In this document: positions 11,841 through 22,800 of the stretch, piece by piece | Layout of the letters: every line of letters starts with the position of its first letter | How positions within the stretch are numbered: position 1 is the first letter of the stretch | Position numbers and translations under genes: made by a program | The notes under the pieces: model-generated | What the model saw: only the letters and a program-made list of their open reading frames with translations | What the model was told of the DNA's origin: nothing | Databases searched by the model: none | Origin: Brachionus koreanus | Lineage: Eukaryota; Rotifera; Eurotatoria; Ploima; Brachionidae | NCBI GenBank assembly: GCA_016987375.1 | Contig: PJRA01000401.1 | Location: 1,912,536 to 1,965,101 of the forward strand | Length of the DNA stretch: 52,566 nucleotides | Direction: 5' to 3'

Positions 11841-14690
11841 TTAAGATAAATAATAATGTGAATCAATGTACGTTCTGTTGAGCTTGTTAAATTCTGGAAC
11901 TGGTGGAACCAAAGATTTAAAGCGCTAAATAAATTTTAACAAATTAATAAGTGTCAATTTTTTCTTGAAATATAAAATTACGCTTCCTTTCCATTCGTTT
12001 GGCTTAGCCTCTTCTCTGAAATGCTTGGTACCATAGTCCAATGAGCCAAATTTCGACTTAGTCATCATTAACGGCTGATACGGTTTTTTATAAATTGTTT
12101 TATCAATTGGATAAAATCTATTAAAAAATAAGATAAATAATGTTTATAAAAAAATAACTTTATTACATTTCGTCATGTAATCTTTCAGTCCATTCTTTTC
12201 CTTTCAAATTTTTTCTCGCTTTTTCAAGTGTTTCAAAATCTGTTTCAACTCTGAGAGACGGACTAAATGGTCTATATCGCTGTTTTCTTACCTCCATCGG
12301 ATCTCTAAAGGGACCCTTCGGAAAAAGTTTAATCTCTTTAACTAGAATTTTTTGATTAATAAAATTGTCTAAACTATTTTCAATAAGACTGAATTCTTTT
12401 TTTAAAAGTGCATTAATTTATTTATGTAATTGATTACATCATGAAATTATTTAGTCGAAATTTACATACTTTCAATGCTTTTGAAGAATAAAAAGTTTTT
12501 CAAAATTTTAATTTATTGATAAATTTTTTCCTATTTTAGTTCAAAAGCTTTTAAAAAAAACATTTTTTTGGTTCATTTTTTTAAATAGTTTTAAATTACC
12601 TTTTTTTAAAAGTGCAGTCGAAAAAAGCAAATTTTTAAAAAAGGTTTTTTTTTAAATTTAAACTAGTGTTGGGTGGCGGCCAACCCTGGCCGGTCCAAAC
12701 ACTGCCAGAATTAAGCGGCCAAAATTTTGGACCGTGATGTTGGCCAGGCAAATCATTAACGGACGGCCAATTTGGCGGTCACAAATGCTTTAATACTAAA
12801 ATTTAAGACTAAAATTTCTCAAGAAGCTTCAAATTATTAAGATTTTATTATAAATTTTAACAAATTTTTGTATAAATTCAGGAATCAAACAAAGATTTGA
12901 GATAATTCACATCCTTTTGAAAAAAGTTACATTTTCTTTACATCGAGTTTAGCAAAAAAAAAGACTTGTTTAATAATTTTAGACATTGACAGCTAATTTT
13001 TAGTTTTCTTTAAAACATTGAATTAAGAATTTTGGTCAAAAAATTTGGCCGGCCAACATCGCGGTCCAAAATTTTGACCGCCGGTCTGACCGTCATATTG
13101 GCCGCCTAATTCTGGCCGTTTAGGCGGGTTTGCTCGCGGCTAAAAATTTTTTCGGCCGCATCATCGACAACTTGTACGGCTCCCAATACTAATTTAAACT
13201 AAAAATTCCGAGGGTTTTTTTAAACAATTATATTTTTTGAAAATATAATATATATATATAATATAATATAATATAACTCGAATATTTTTTGAAAGAAATA
13301 AGATTCCATAAAATACCCTTTAAAAATTAAGCATTTTGTTTTTAATTAGAAATTTCTTTCTGGTGTTAAGAAAATCGAAATTAGTTTTTTTCTTTTAACT
13401 TGATCTACAGCGGTTGCAATAGAAACGAAACGGTCCTAGGCGGGCCGGCAATTTGCCGACCATTTGGCGTCCCGGCCTAAAAAACAACCAAAACAGCCGA
13501 TCTAGCCGACTGGATCGGACGGTTTGGACAAATTGCCGGTCGGCCTGGGATCGCTTCGTTTTAATTACAACCTCTGTAATAAAATATATTTTAAAATTAT
13601 TGAAATTTAAAAAGCAAAAAAATAATGTTAATTTAAATTTTGATTTTTCTTTTAATATCTTGCCATCATTTAAATGAGAAAATAATGATAATTCATTCAA
13701 ATACTTGCTGTTTATTTGGCAATGGAGGCAAGTAATCCGGCAAAGCAACAGAATCAAACTTGTTTGCGTTCAAAGATTGAACATACGAATTATGCTTTTC
13801 CGAAGGTTCCAATTTGACAGTTTTAAGAATGTATTCCATTTCAGACGGTGTTCTAAAAAAATTATTTTTTTTTACATGCTTTTTTGAATAATTTTTAAAA
13901 AAATTTTTTTAATTAAATTTACGGCTTATAAGGAGAATTGTAAATACCAGGAATCTGTTTTGTACTTATAAGATAGTGATTTTTCTTAGCCTCTTTTTCA
14001 AGTTTTTTATATTTTTCAATATTTTTTCGCTCTTCTTCTTGTTTATCCATATAGTCTTTGTACTCTCTAAGTTCATTGCTTTAAAAAAAAAAATTAAATA
14101 AGACAATAAAAGATAAATATATTTGAATTTTACAGAACAATTTCGTTCTTTTGTTCGATAGCCTGTAAATAAGCTTTACGTTTGTAATAATTGAAAACAT
14201 ATTTTCGACTGTAATAGCCACGCCATATCCTTTGAATTATTATCGCTTTTTCATGATAGAACTCAAGCCTCATTTGCTTCACTCTCTCCTTTAAATTTTG
14301 AATAAATTAAAAAAAAAAGACTCTTTTTCTAAAAAACTTCTAAAATAAAACGATAACGCTTGCGTCCTTGATATCCTCTCCAATTTCTTTGGATTTTAAT
14401 TGCATTTTTATCCAAATGTCTACGAGTCAAAAAATAAAAAAATAAATAAACATAGAAATTTACTCTATTAAATAAATACTTACTTTATATATGTCCTAAC
14501 TTTAAGAGCACGATACCAAGATTGTATTTTAATAGCTGCCTCATTTTCCAAATGTCTAAACTGATCTGCTTTACTAAACAAAAATTATTAATTTCTTAAA
14601 TTTTTATTTTTTGTAGCCTAACCGGCTATTTTCGTAAATTTCGTCAATAATGTTCGGTACTTTTTTGATCAATTCGATAATCCTGGCCAT
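11841..14690 (-). CDS. SPATA17: SPATA17 orthologue, IQ-motif axonemal protein (9 exons)
   Basis: Exons: 14690-14623, 14573-14484, 14419-14338, 14288-14134, 14078-13923, 13852-13705, 12333-12167, 12117-11982 and 11924-11841. They sum to 1086 nt, 361 residues, about the size of vertebrate SPATA17. All phases match with GT-AG introns, several about 50 nt long. Three IQ motifs are visible: AIKIQSWYRALKVRTY, AIKIQRNWRGYQGRKRY and AIIIQRIWRGYYSRKY. These should bind calmodulin. Family-diagnostic segments are STKQIPGIYNSPYKP, KGPFRDPMEVRKQRYRPF and KSKFGSLDYGTKHFRE. SPATA17 is a sperm/cilium-associated axonemal protein. The least certain join is the start of exon 7 after the 1.4-kb intron 6, because GAG/ATT is the only in-phase acceptor I found. 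Upstream lies an X-box promoter shared with the annexin gene. Confidence 0.93.
12664..13191. mobile_element. hAT-like MITE, 528 bp, in SPATA17 intron 6
   Basis: Flanked by a perfect 8-bp direct repeat, ATTTAAAC at 12656-12663 and 13192-13199. The ends are inverted: TAGTGTTGGG on the left and CCCAATACTA on the right. Subterminal blocks, such as AATTTTGGACCG with GATGTTGGCC, recur inverted on the other side. An 8-bp duplication with a TAGTGTTGGG-like terminus fits the hAT superfamily. The ends are strikingly GC-rich (many GGCC) in a strongly AT-rich region. No transposase is encoded, so it is non-autonomous. Confidence 0.88.
13243..13276. repeat. AT microsatellite
   Basis: Short run of TA and ATATA units just right of the hAT-like MITE. 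Confidence 0.6.
13408..13576. mobile_element. Small inverted-repeat element (MITE), 169 bp
   Basis: The ends CAGCGGTTGCAAT and ATTACAACCTCTG are inverted. Inner GC-rich blocks also match, such as GGCCGGCAATTTG against CAAATTGCCGGTCGGCC. There are scattered mismatches and no clear target duplication, so it is an older insertion. Open frames overlapping it on both strands are artefacts of the GC-rich arms. It lies in SPATA17 intron 6. Confidence 0.7.
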
Positions 14691-14753
14691 ATCTTTACCA
14701 TTTAACTCTATTATAATCAACACAAAACTGTTAATTTTAAATTTTAAATAATT

Positions 14754-14767
14754 GTTGCCATGGCAAC
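14754..14767. promoter_or_regulatory. X-box (RFX site) 1, GTTGCCATGGCAAC
   Basis: Perfect 14-bp palindrome matching the RFX/DAF-19 X-box consensus (GTTRCC, two-base spacer, GGYAAC). It lies 64 bp upstream of the SPATA17 ATG and 153 bp upstream of the annexin-gene ATG, in the range usual for X-boxes of ciliary genes. Confidence 0.85.
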
Positions 14768-14823
14768 GTAATCTTTTAAAATAAAATTAATTTATTGAGT
14801 AAAATTGCAAATTTTTCTTCTCA

Positions 14824-14837
14824 GTTACCATAGCAAC
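14824..14837. promoter_or_regulatory. X-box (RFX site) 2, GTTACCATAGCAAC
   Basis: Second X-box-like palindrome with one half-site difference from the first, 83 bp upstream of the annexin-gene ATG and 134 bp upstream of the SPATA17 ATG. Two tandem X-boxes in such an AT-rich interval are unlikely by chance. Confidence 0.78.
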
Positions 14838-14919
14838 TCATAACATGAGTAAAAATTTGGAATAATTTAGTCCAAATAGTATAATAACCGTTTTATTTTG
14901 GTTAAGATTAACTAGGAAT

Positions 14920-17900
14920 ATGTTGAAAGCGGGACTTTTACCTGCCCCTGTAATTCAACCATTACGCTATGATACAATCGGCACTCGAATTAAAGTCGGG
15001 CCAAACACTTATATTCAAATAAAAAGCAGTATCTTTTTTAAATTAAGGAAAAATTCTTATCCTTAAGTGTTGTATTTAAAAAGATGTACCTGGAGCTAGA
15101 ATTTATTTTACAACTGATGGGACCAAACCAGATCCGTTCCAAGTTGGGCGCACCGGTAAAGCTTCGACCCATAAATATATAGGTCCGTTTCGACTTCAAT
15201 TAGGCAATCGAGTAGTTCGTGCAATTGTTTCGAGTCGAGATAGACTAAGAGAAAGTCCTGTAGCCACTAAATATATTGATGTTCTTCAAAGTAAGCCATT
15301 GAGCGATCATGAACATGATGTGAACGATTCCTCTTGCAGCGAAGACGAATCCGAATCGAGTATCAAATCACGAAGAAATTCGATTCAATTTAGGCGTCGG
15401 TCGTCAAGTGATTATGGAGAGTTTAAAGGTACTCTTGATGGTGCCATTAATCCTGTCAACTACAGCGGTACTCAAATAAATGTATGGGGATTTCCGAATC
15501 CGGAGTTAGCCAATTTTTTGCCCAAGCCATCACCACAAACTCAAATGGGATTTCTTACTGAAAATATGATTAAGGCAAAAATTTTTGAAAAATATTTTAC
15601 TAATAAAATAATTTTTGTTTTATTTTAAGAATCTTAATACACCAAGACCTGCTGCCATCGAGCCTCCTAAAAATGAATGTATTTTTTTCCTTTATTTTTT
15701 AAATTAAAACAAAAATTTATTTTTAATCTATTCTAGGGGATAAACTGCCCGATAATTTGAAAAAATTTTTCAAACAAATTTTAAAATTATATGAAAGAGA
15801 CACAAGCTTCCAGAATGGATTGGATCGAATGATCGAAAATGGACAAATAAGAGACAGTGAAGCTTTGGAAAATAGAGAAGCTTTTAAAATAAGTTTTTAT
15901 TGTCCAAAATTTTTAAGTAGATTAGATTAAAATTAAAAATTTGTTGAATATTTTTTTTTCTATAAAGTTGATGAACCGATAGAAGCAAAGCCAAAACCAA
16001 AACCAAAGCCAAAACCGAAGCCAAGATCACCGTCTCCAGTTATTGATATTGTTGATGATACGTCAGATAAGAAACCTAAACCTCCGCCAGAACCTTATGT
16101 TCCACCACCACCACCTCCTCCAAACAAGGTAAAACCAAAGCCTAAGCCAGTTCTTTACGATAAAGAAGATATAAAGCCTCCAAAAAAAGAAGAGCCAAAG
16201 CCCCCTAAAAAAGAAGAGCCAAGCACTTATGTAGAAGAATTACAAGTGATACAAGATTAATTTTTAGAAAAATTTTTTTTTAAATATTTTTTTAAGCAAC
16301 AAGGCACTGTTATTGATGCACCGAATTTTAATGCTGAGAAAGATGCTGAGGCATTAAGAAAAGCTGTTAAGGGTATTGGCACAGATGAGCAAGCAATTAT
16401 AAATATTTGTGGTAATCGTAGTAATCAGCAAAGACTTCAAATCAAGTCAGTTTATACAGCTATGTTCGGAAGAGTAATTTTATAACATAATTCACAGCAA
16501 AAAAATTTTTTTTATTTTTTTTTAAATAAAGAGTTTAGTTGAAGATTTAAAAGATGATACATCGGGAAATTTCAAAAAACTACTAGTAGGCTTGTTTATG
16601 AGTCCAGTTGAATATGATTGTATGGAACTACGCAAAGCTATACAGGTAAAAATTCGATTTTTTAAACTTTTATTTTTCAATTTTCTCTTTCAAAGGGTCT
16701 CGGCACAGACGATTCAACTCTTATTGAATTGGTCACTTCACGATCGAATAACCGCCTTAAAGAAATGGCCAATTTGTATCAAGAATGTAAAAAAATTAAA
16801 TTTTTTTATAAATTTCTTATTTATTTAAAATAAAAAAAAAGTATATAAAAAAAAAATGGAAGACGATATAAGGTCAGATACATCGGGTTCTTACAGAAAG
16901 TTGCTCACTTCTTTGTTGAGTTTTGGTCGTGATGAAAGCACTGAAGTGGATATGAATCTGGCTAGAGAAGATGTGGACGAGTTAATCAAAGCAGGCATTA
17001 AAAAACTAGGCACTGATGAGCAAAAATTCAATCAAATTTTTGGAACCAGAAGCTATGCACATTTGAGACAAATGTTCAAAATTTATCAAGCAGAAACTAA
17101 AAAATCCATAGAGGAATCAATTAAAAGTGAAATGAGTGGAAATGCTGCAAAAACATATCTTGCTTTGAGTGAGTTGGAGAGAAAAATTTTATGTGTATAA
17201 ATTCTTTTATTAATTTTTTCTATTAATTTAAGTTAATAACATAAAAAATAAACCAGCATATTTTGCTAAAGAAGTTAAGAAAGCAATAAAAGGTCTTGGT
17301 ACCGATGAACACACATTAAATCGCATAGTGATATCGCGTTGTGAAGTTGACATGATTCAAATTAAAGAAGAATTTCAAAATATCTATGACAAATCAATGG
17401 AAGATGAGATTAAAGATGATGTTTCGGGAGATTATGGAAAATTAATGCTTTTGTTAATAAAAGATCCTTCACAGAGGCTGTTTGAAGACGCAGTGGAGGA
17501 AGAGCCTCACGTTATTGAAGAAGTAGAAGAGCCATTAGTTGAAGAAACTCCAACGCTAACTGAATGTCAAGATTTTAATCCCTCAAATGATTGTGAAAGG
17601 CTAAGAAAAGCCATGAAAGGCTTGGGAACTGACGAGAAGACAATTATTCAAATAATTAGCAAGCGATCTAGGACACAAAGACAACAATTAAAAACCAGCT
17701 TTAAGTCGATGTTTGGAAGAAATTTAATGGATGATTTACACAGTGAACTAAGTGGCTCGTTCCGAGATATTATTGAGGGGCTTATGATGGAGGAGGACGA
17801 ATTTGATGCCTTTTCGTTTAAAAAAGCAATAGCTGGATTTGGAACAGATGGTAATTTTTTTAATATTAAGAAAATATTAAAATTATTGTTACTCTTATAA

Positions 17901-19784
17901 AAAATGCCCTTAAAAAAAGTTATTATTGGCAGAAAAATTTTAAAATAATTTTCAATTTAAGAGTGTATACAGAAAAATATCTACGCATCGTTTTAATTTA
18001 TTTCGATTAAAGTTAATTAACTTAATATCAAATATCAAAATTTTTATTTCATAGTTTTTCTATCTTGAGATATTTAAGAAAAAATATTAAAATAAAAACA
18101 ACAGTCTTTTTCATTATTAAAAATCAAGTAAAAAAGTTAATTTATTTCTTTAAGCTAAATGTTAGTATTTTTTCAAAAATATCAAGGAAAAATACAGCTA
18201 AGAATATTATGTATTCATAGAAAACGATGATTAATATTGACAAATAAAGAATTAAATTTATTACTGAAATTTAAAATGATACATTATGAAAAAAAGACTT
18301 AGTTAGGGTGCTTCTATTATTTTTCCAATTTCGGATTCGTTTAAAGATTTTGTTTTATTAAGTTGAAGACTTTTAATTTTTTCCAAAAGAGTAAACATAA
18401 GAAACCTTGATAAAAGTTCTCTTAGAAAAATTAACAATTTAGATGCCATTAGTATTTTCAATAGGAAAATTTCCTTTCTTTTTTTATGACTTAAAAAAGT
18501 CGCCTGTAAAATTGAACTTGAATTTTTAATTATAATTATATTCTTTATTAACCAAGAAATATTTTAAAAATTATTTCGTATTTTTTTTTTTTAAAAAAAA
18601 TAAATTTTCATGAACTTATATATAAAATGTTATTTTTAAACAAAATTTTGAGAAATTTTGTACAAAAAAGAACTTACTAAAGAAAAAAATTTAATTTTTT
18701 CATTTTAATGGAGCATTTTGTTCAATAAATTTTATTTATTTTTTTAATATGTTTTAATACAAAAAGTAATCATTAAGAATAACTCATAGCTAACTAAGAT
18801 TTAATGTATATATTCTTTAGATTATGGCGTAAGTCATTCGGACAAACCTGGGGACTTAAAGAATTTATTTAAAATTGTACCATTAATCGAACCAAAATAA
18901 AATTAAAATTAAATTTTATCTCAAAAAATTAGAAATTTTTAGTTAAATTATTGAAATCTAGTTCACATGAGCTATGAACAAAACCAGATTGATTGCATAC
19001 TAAGATATAAATATAAATCACGTTGTTTAAAATTTAGTCGTAAATCATTTAAAGCATATTTTTTTTAAGAGAGTGCTTTAATTGAATTATTGACAACAAG
19101 AACACCTGAGCAAATAAATGCAGCCAAATCTAAATATCATTCAAGTAATTAGAAAAACAAATTTAAAAATTTTGTTTGTTTTATTTTAACTTTTCTAATT
19201 AAGTGTATAAAAAGAATTTGGAAAATGACATAAAAAGTGATACTAGTGGTCATTTTAGAAAAGTTCTAGTTTCTTTGCTAACAGCGACACGACCGTCAGG
19301 CAATCTAGTTGATAAGACACAAGCTAGAATAGATTCTGAAGAACTGTTGAATGCTGGCACTAAAAAATGGGGAACAGATGAGTCCAAATTTGTTACTATA
19401 TTGTGCACTAGAAGCTTCTCTCAACTAAGAGCCATGTTCGATGAGTATGAACAATTGACCGGTCACTCGATTGAAGAAGACTTGAAAAAAGAGTGCTCAG
19501 GCGATTTGCTGAAAGTATTTTTGTCTATTGTGGCATGTGTACGAGATAAACAAGCTCATTTTGCCTCAATATTGTTAAAATCGATGAAAGGTTTAGGAAC
19601 AAAAGAAAGCTCTCTGATTCGAGTGATAGTTGGCAGATGTGAAATAGATTTGGTTCAGATAAGACAAAAATTTGAGCAAATATCAAAGAAAAGCCTGACC
19701 GAATACATAAAAGGAGACACTTCTGGAGACTTTAGAAGAGTTTTGCTCATTTTGATCGGAGATGAAGACGCAATCAAAAAATAA
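14920..19784 (+). CDS. DZANK1-like N-terminal domain fused to an eight-repeat annexin (12 exons)
   Basis: Exons: 14920-15028, 15084-15574, 15630-15678, 15737-15892, 15968-16245, 16297-16473, 16532-16645, 16696-16786, 16842-17168, 17233-17850, 19070-19144 and 19204-19784. They sum to 3066 nt, 1021 residues, with every phase agreeing. One intron (15575-15629) would be GC-AG. Residues about 1-125 resemble the chitobiase/hexosaminidase C-terminal-type Ig-like domain at the start of DZANK1 (GARIYFTTDGTKPDP, HKYIGPFRL, VVRAIVSSRDR). Next come an acidic/Ser-Arg stretch, a helical segment (about 217-268) and a Lys/Pro-rich linker (about 270-360). Eight annexin repeats follow in two cores (from about 362 and 711), with calcium-site signatures such as GIGTDEQ, GLGTDDS and GLGTDEK. 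Two cores resemble annexin A6, but the N-terminus does not. Predicted role: calcium-dependent membrane binding, possibly at cilia given the X-box promoter. Alternative: two adjacent genes. Confidence 0.88.
15968..16245 (+). other. Lys/Pro-rich linker exon of annexin gene
   Basis: Exon 5 encodes alternating KPKPKPKP units, a PPPPPPP run and two copies of PPKKEEP. This is a low-complexity, probably disordered and basic spacer joining the N-terminal domain to the first annexin core. It may be an SH3/profilin-type ligand, by inference only. Confidence 0.75.
17851..19069. other. Annexin intron 10 (1.2 kb), nothing recognised
   Basis: The only long intron of the annexin gene, splitting repeat 6 within the calcium-site GTD/ESA. 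AT-rich with no recognisable element. Confidence 0.6.
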
Positions 19785-19816
19785 ATTCTTAACAGCTTTA
19801 TTTGCCATTTTTATTT

Positions 19817-19822
19817 AATAAA
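19817..19822 (+). terminator. AATAAA poly(A) signal of annexin gene
   Basis: AATAAA 33 nt downstream of the annexin stop codon. Confidence 0.65.
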
Positions 19823-22800
19823 AATTTTTTTTAAAGCATTTTTATTCAAGTGATTTTGATTAAATGTGAATAATTATTTTAAAAATGCAGCTGATTACTA
19901 CTGCGAAGTCTTATTAGCATTTTAATTTCTTAAAATAAAATTATTCAAACCCACTTATTTTTTTATTTTAAAACATTTTATCTACTTATCTATTAGAAAA
20001 TTAATCATATTTGGCTATAATAGAAAATTAAAAGTTAATTTTTTGTATAGAGAAATTTTATTTTTTTAAACTTTTTCTAATTAGAATTTTTTCTTCAAAA
20101 TGGATTAACGTTTAAAAAAAAAAAAAAAAAAAGTTATGTAATTTTTTGAACAGGTTTCAAAGTTTTCAAGATTCGGAGGGGGTGCCAAAATTAAATAAAA
20201 CAACTAAGAATAAATCATTCAAAAAAAAAACTAAATCGACTTTTTCGAAGAATTATATGAAAATATTTTCTACCCTACAAGTATCTCGCTTACTCGGTCA
20301 AATTTCCACTTGTAAAAAGTGCTTGAAAATAGGTCCCTGAAAACAAAAATATTTTTTTGTTTGTTTTAGGTAATTTTGGCTAAGAAATAGAAGTCTCATC
20401 ATAATATATTCTATTTAACTCAGTTTCATAATATTTGATGTAAACATTAGGAGATAAATCCTGTTCTTCTCAGTTATTTTAAAACATAAACAAAGTTTGA
20501 ATGGCACCATTTGGGCCTCATAGTAAAATCAAAGTGTTTCAATTGAGAAAAGAAAAATTGCCATGCTAAAATATAATGTTATGGGTGTCTTATTTGTTCA
20601 AATACCACTATCTTTATTTGTGCTTCGGATTTAGAGTCAAAAAAAATTCTAATTAAATTTCAGGTATTTAAATATTTATTAAACCGCGATTAATTGAATA
20701 TTAGAATGAAAATTTTTCAATTATATTTTTCTTTTTAATCTAGTATAGCAATTTAATGAGCGGTTTTAATTTTTTTATAATCTTTTATCAAATTCTGTTT
20801 GCTCAAGCAAAAAAACAAAACTTATCTAAGTCATAAATTTCTAAAGTCTATAAATCGAGCCATTATTAATCATTTAAAATAGAGATAAATTTCTCTTATT
20901 TTCTAATTTTTTCTTTAATCTATCCACTAATTTATATTCAAGCTTAATTGCATAATTTAAATTTCAAAAATAAAAAGTGTAAACTCAAATTTTTTTGATA
21001 AGATATGATTTTCGAACCATTATTACGGTACGAAAATTTTTACAAATAGATTTTTCAAATTCAATTTAGATTTAGGTCAAATACCACTTAATAATTCTTA
21101 TCTTGTATTTTATGCTTTATTTATTCCTTGAGATCTAAGAGCATTTTTCTTTCAAAATTAAGAAAATTTTTAATTGTTTTAAAAAAAAAAAAAACTAGCA
21201 ATTGAACAAGAAATCAATCAATCGATTAGATACGAACTAGACTCAGCATATAGTAGAAATGAGAATGAGAATTGATGAATGAATATTTTATTTGATTTAA
21301 TCGTACAAATATTCTATTCAATGACAATAAATGTCTCATTTGACATGACAATCTGTGAGTTGGAGCTAATTTTTTTCACTTCATTTATCATTTGGTAAAA
21401 ATAGTTCAATTAATTGATAGGAAAAATTGTATCAAAACATTCATTCAAAAATATTTTTTTAAATAGGATTTTTAAAGCTAAACAAAAATATTTATTACAA
21501 GTTAAAAAGTATGAAGTTGTCACAATACCTTTTTATTTTATTTTGTTATCTAAAGATATTTTTTAATTCTAGATAGAGCTGTTAAATTTAAATTAAAAGA
21601 ATAAATTTATGCCTTAAAGTTAATAATCTCTAATTTGAATTTTGAGCACATTTCATAATCAAATATTGGATTTAATTAAAAATTAAGAGATAAGCTAATT
21701 AGCTTGAATGATTAGAATCATTTTTTTGAAAAGTATTTTGTTCAAGGTTTTTTTTTTTAAATGAAGATTTGATTTTTTTGATGACAAAATAGATCAACTT
21801 AAATAAAAGTTTGGTCTCTAAGGATAGTAATTGTACAACTTTGTCTACTATAGCAACCATGGAAGATAAATTTAAACCAGGTTAATTAACCCATAGTGAT
21901 TGTGTTACATCATTAATTTGTTTGACAATAGAGTCGAATAAGTAGCAAATAACAAACCTTAGCGATTTATATCAAATCAAGCCTGATTCATTATGACTTG
22001 CAATCTACGCGTGTAAAACGCCTATGCATAGATTAAAATCATTTCAAAATATTAGCCAAGAGATTAATTAAATCAAAAAAGTTATTGTTAGATTAAAATA
22101 ATTTCTTTTTTTTTTTTTGTATTAGGCAAAACAAAATTTGGTTATTTAGTGCGCCAAAGAGGCTTGATTTTGACAAAAGGATAAAGATTACGAAACGATT
22201 ACAAATTTTAAATTCACCTTTTTTATTTCTTTCATTTTTCTTGTATTTGAAAATAAAAATTCGTCATTAAAACTAATATTAGATCATTTGATTGTGTTTA
22301 AGGACATTCTTATATATAAGTTGGATTTAGTTGTATTCCAAAATTTATAGTCAAATTCTTGTTATTTTAGTCTTGTAATTTGAGACGAAGTGAGCTAAAT
22401 TAGACCAAGTTATTCGAATCTAAATGGCAATAGTGAAATATAATTTACCTAAGGCTTAGGCGCAAGTTACCTTCAAAAGCATCCTCTTAAATATTTGTAC
22501 ACAAAAGAACATTACATTATCTCATGGATATTATTTGCCATTCAGGTAAATGTGTTTCTACCTTAATTTCTATTTTCGATAATAGCTTGTAATTGAGTTA
22601 GATTTGTTTCATTCAATTTATGATAAACTAAAGCACATTTTACTATAGCTATGTATCTGCTCATTTCAAGATTAATTTGTTTGATAAAAATCAAGAAAAT
22701 TTTAAAATAACATAATTAAGATTATGTTTTACCACATAAGCTAATTCTTTGTTGAGTAAAGAAAAAAAAAATTTTTTTTTTCTTTTTTATTTTTTATTAT

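Larger units (their letters stand above)
14691..14919. promoter_or_regulatory. Head-to-head promoter of SPATA17 and the annexin fusion gene
   Basis: Only 229 bp separate the two divergent start codons. The interval contains two RFX-type X-boxes, annotated separately, and no other recognisable feature. Shared regulation of both genes is inferred. Confidence 0.8.

Noticed and set aside
13395..13757. Overlapping open frames on both strands
   Set aside because: They cover the GC-rich arms of a small inverted-repeat element and the sixth SPATA17 exon in the wrong frame.
20146..20340. 64-codon plus-strand frame with Lys-rich text
   Set aside because: No family motif, low-complexity Lys content and no good start or neighbouring exon. 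Chance is likely.
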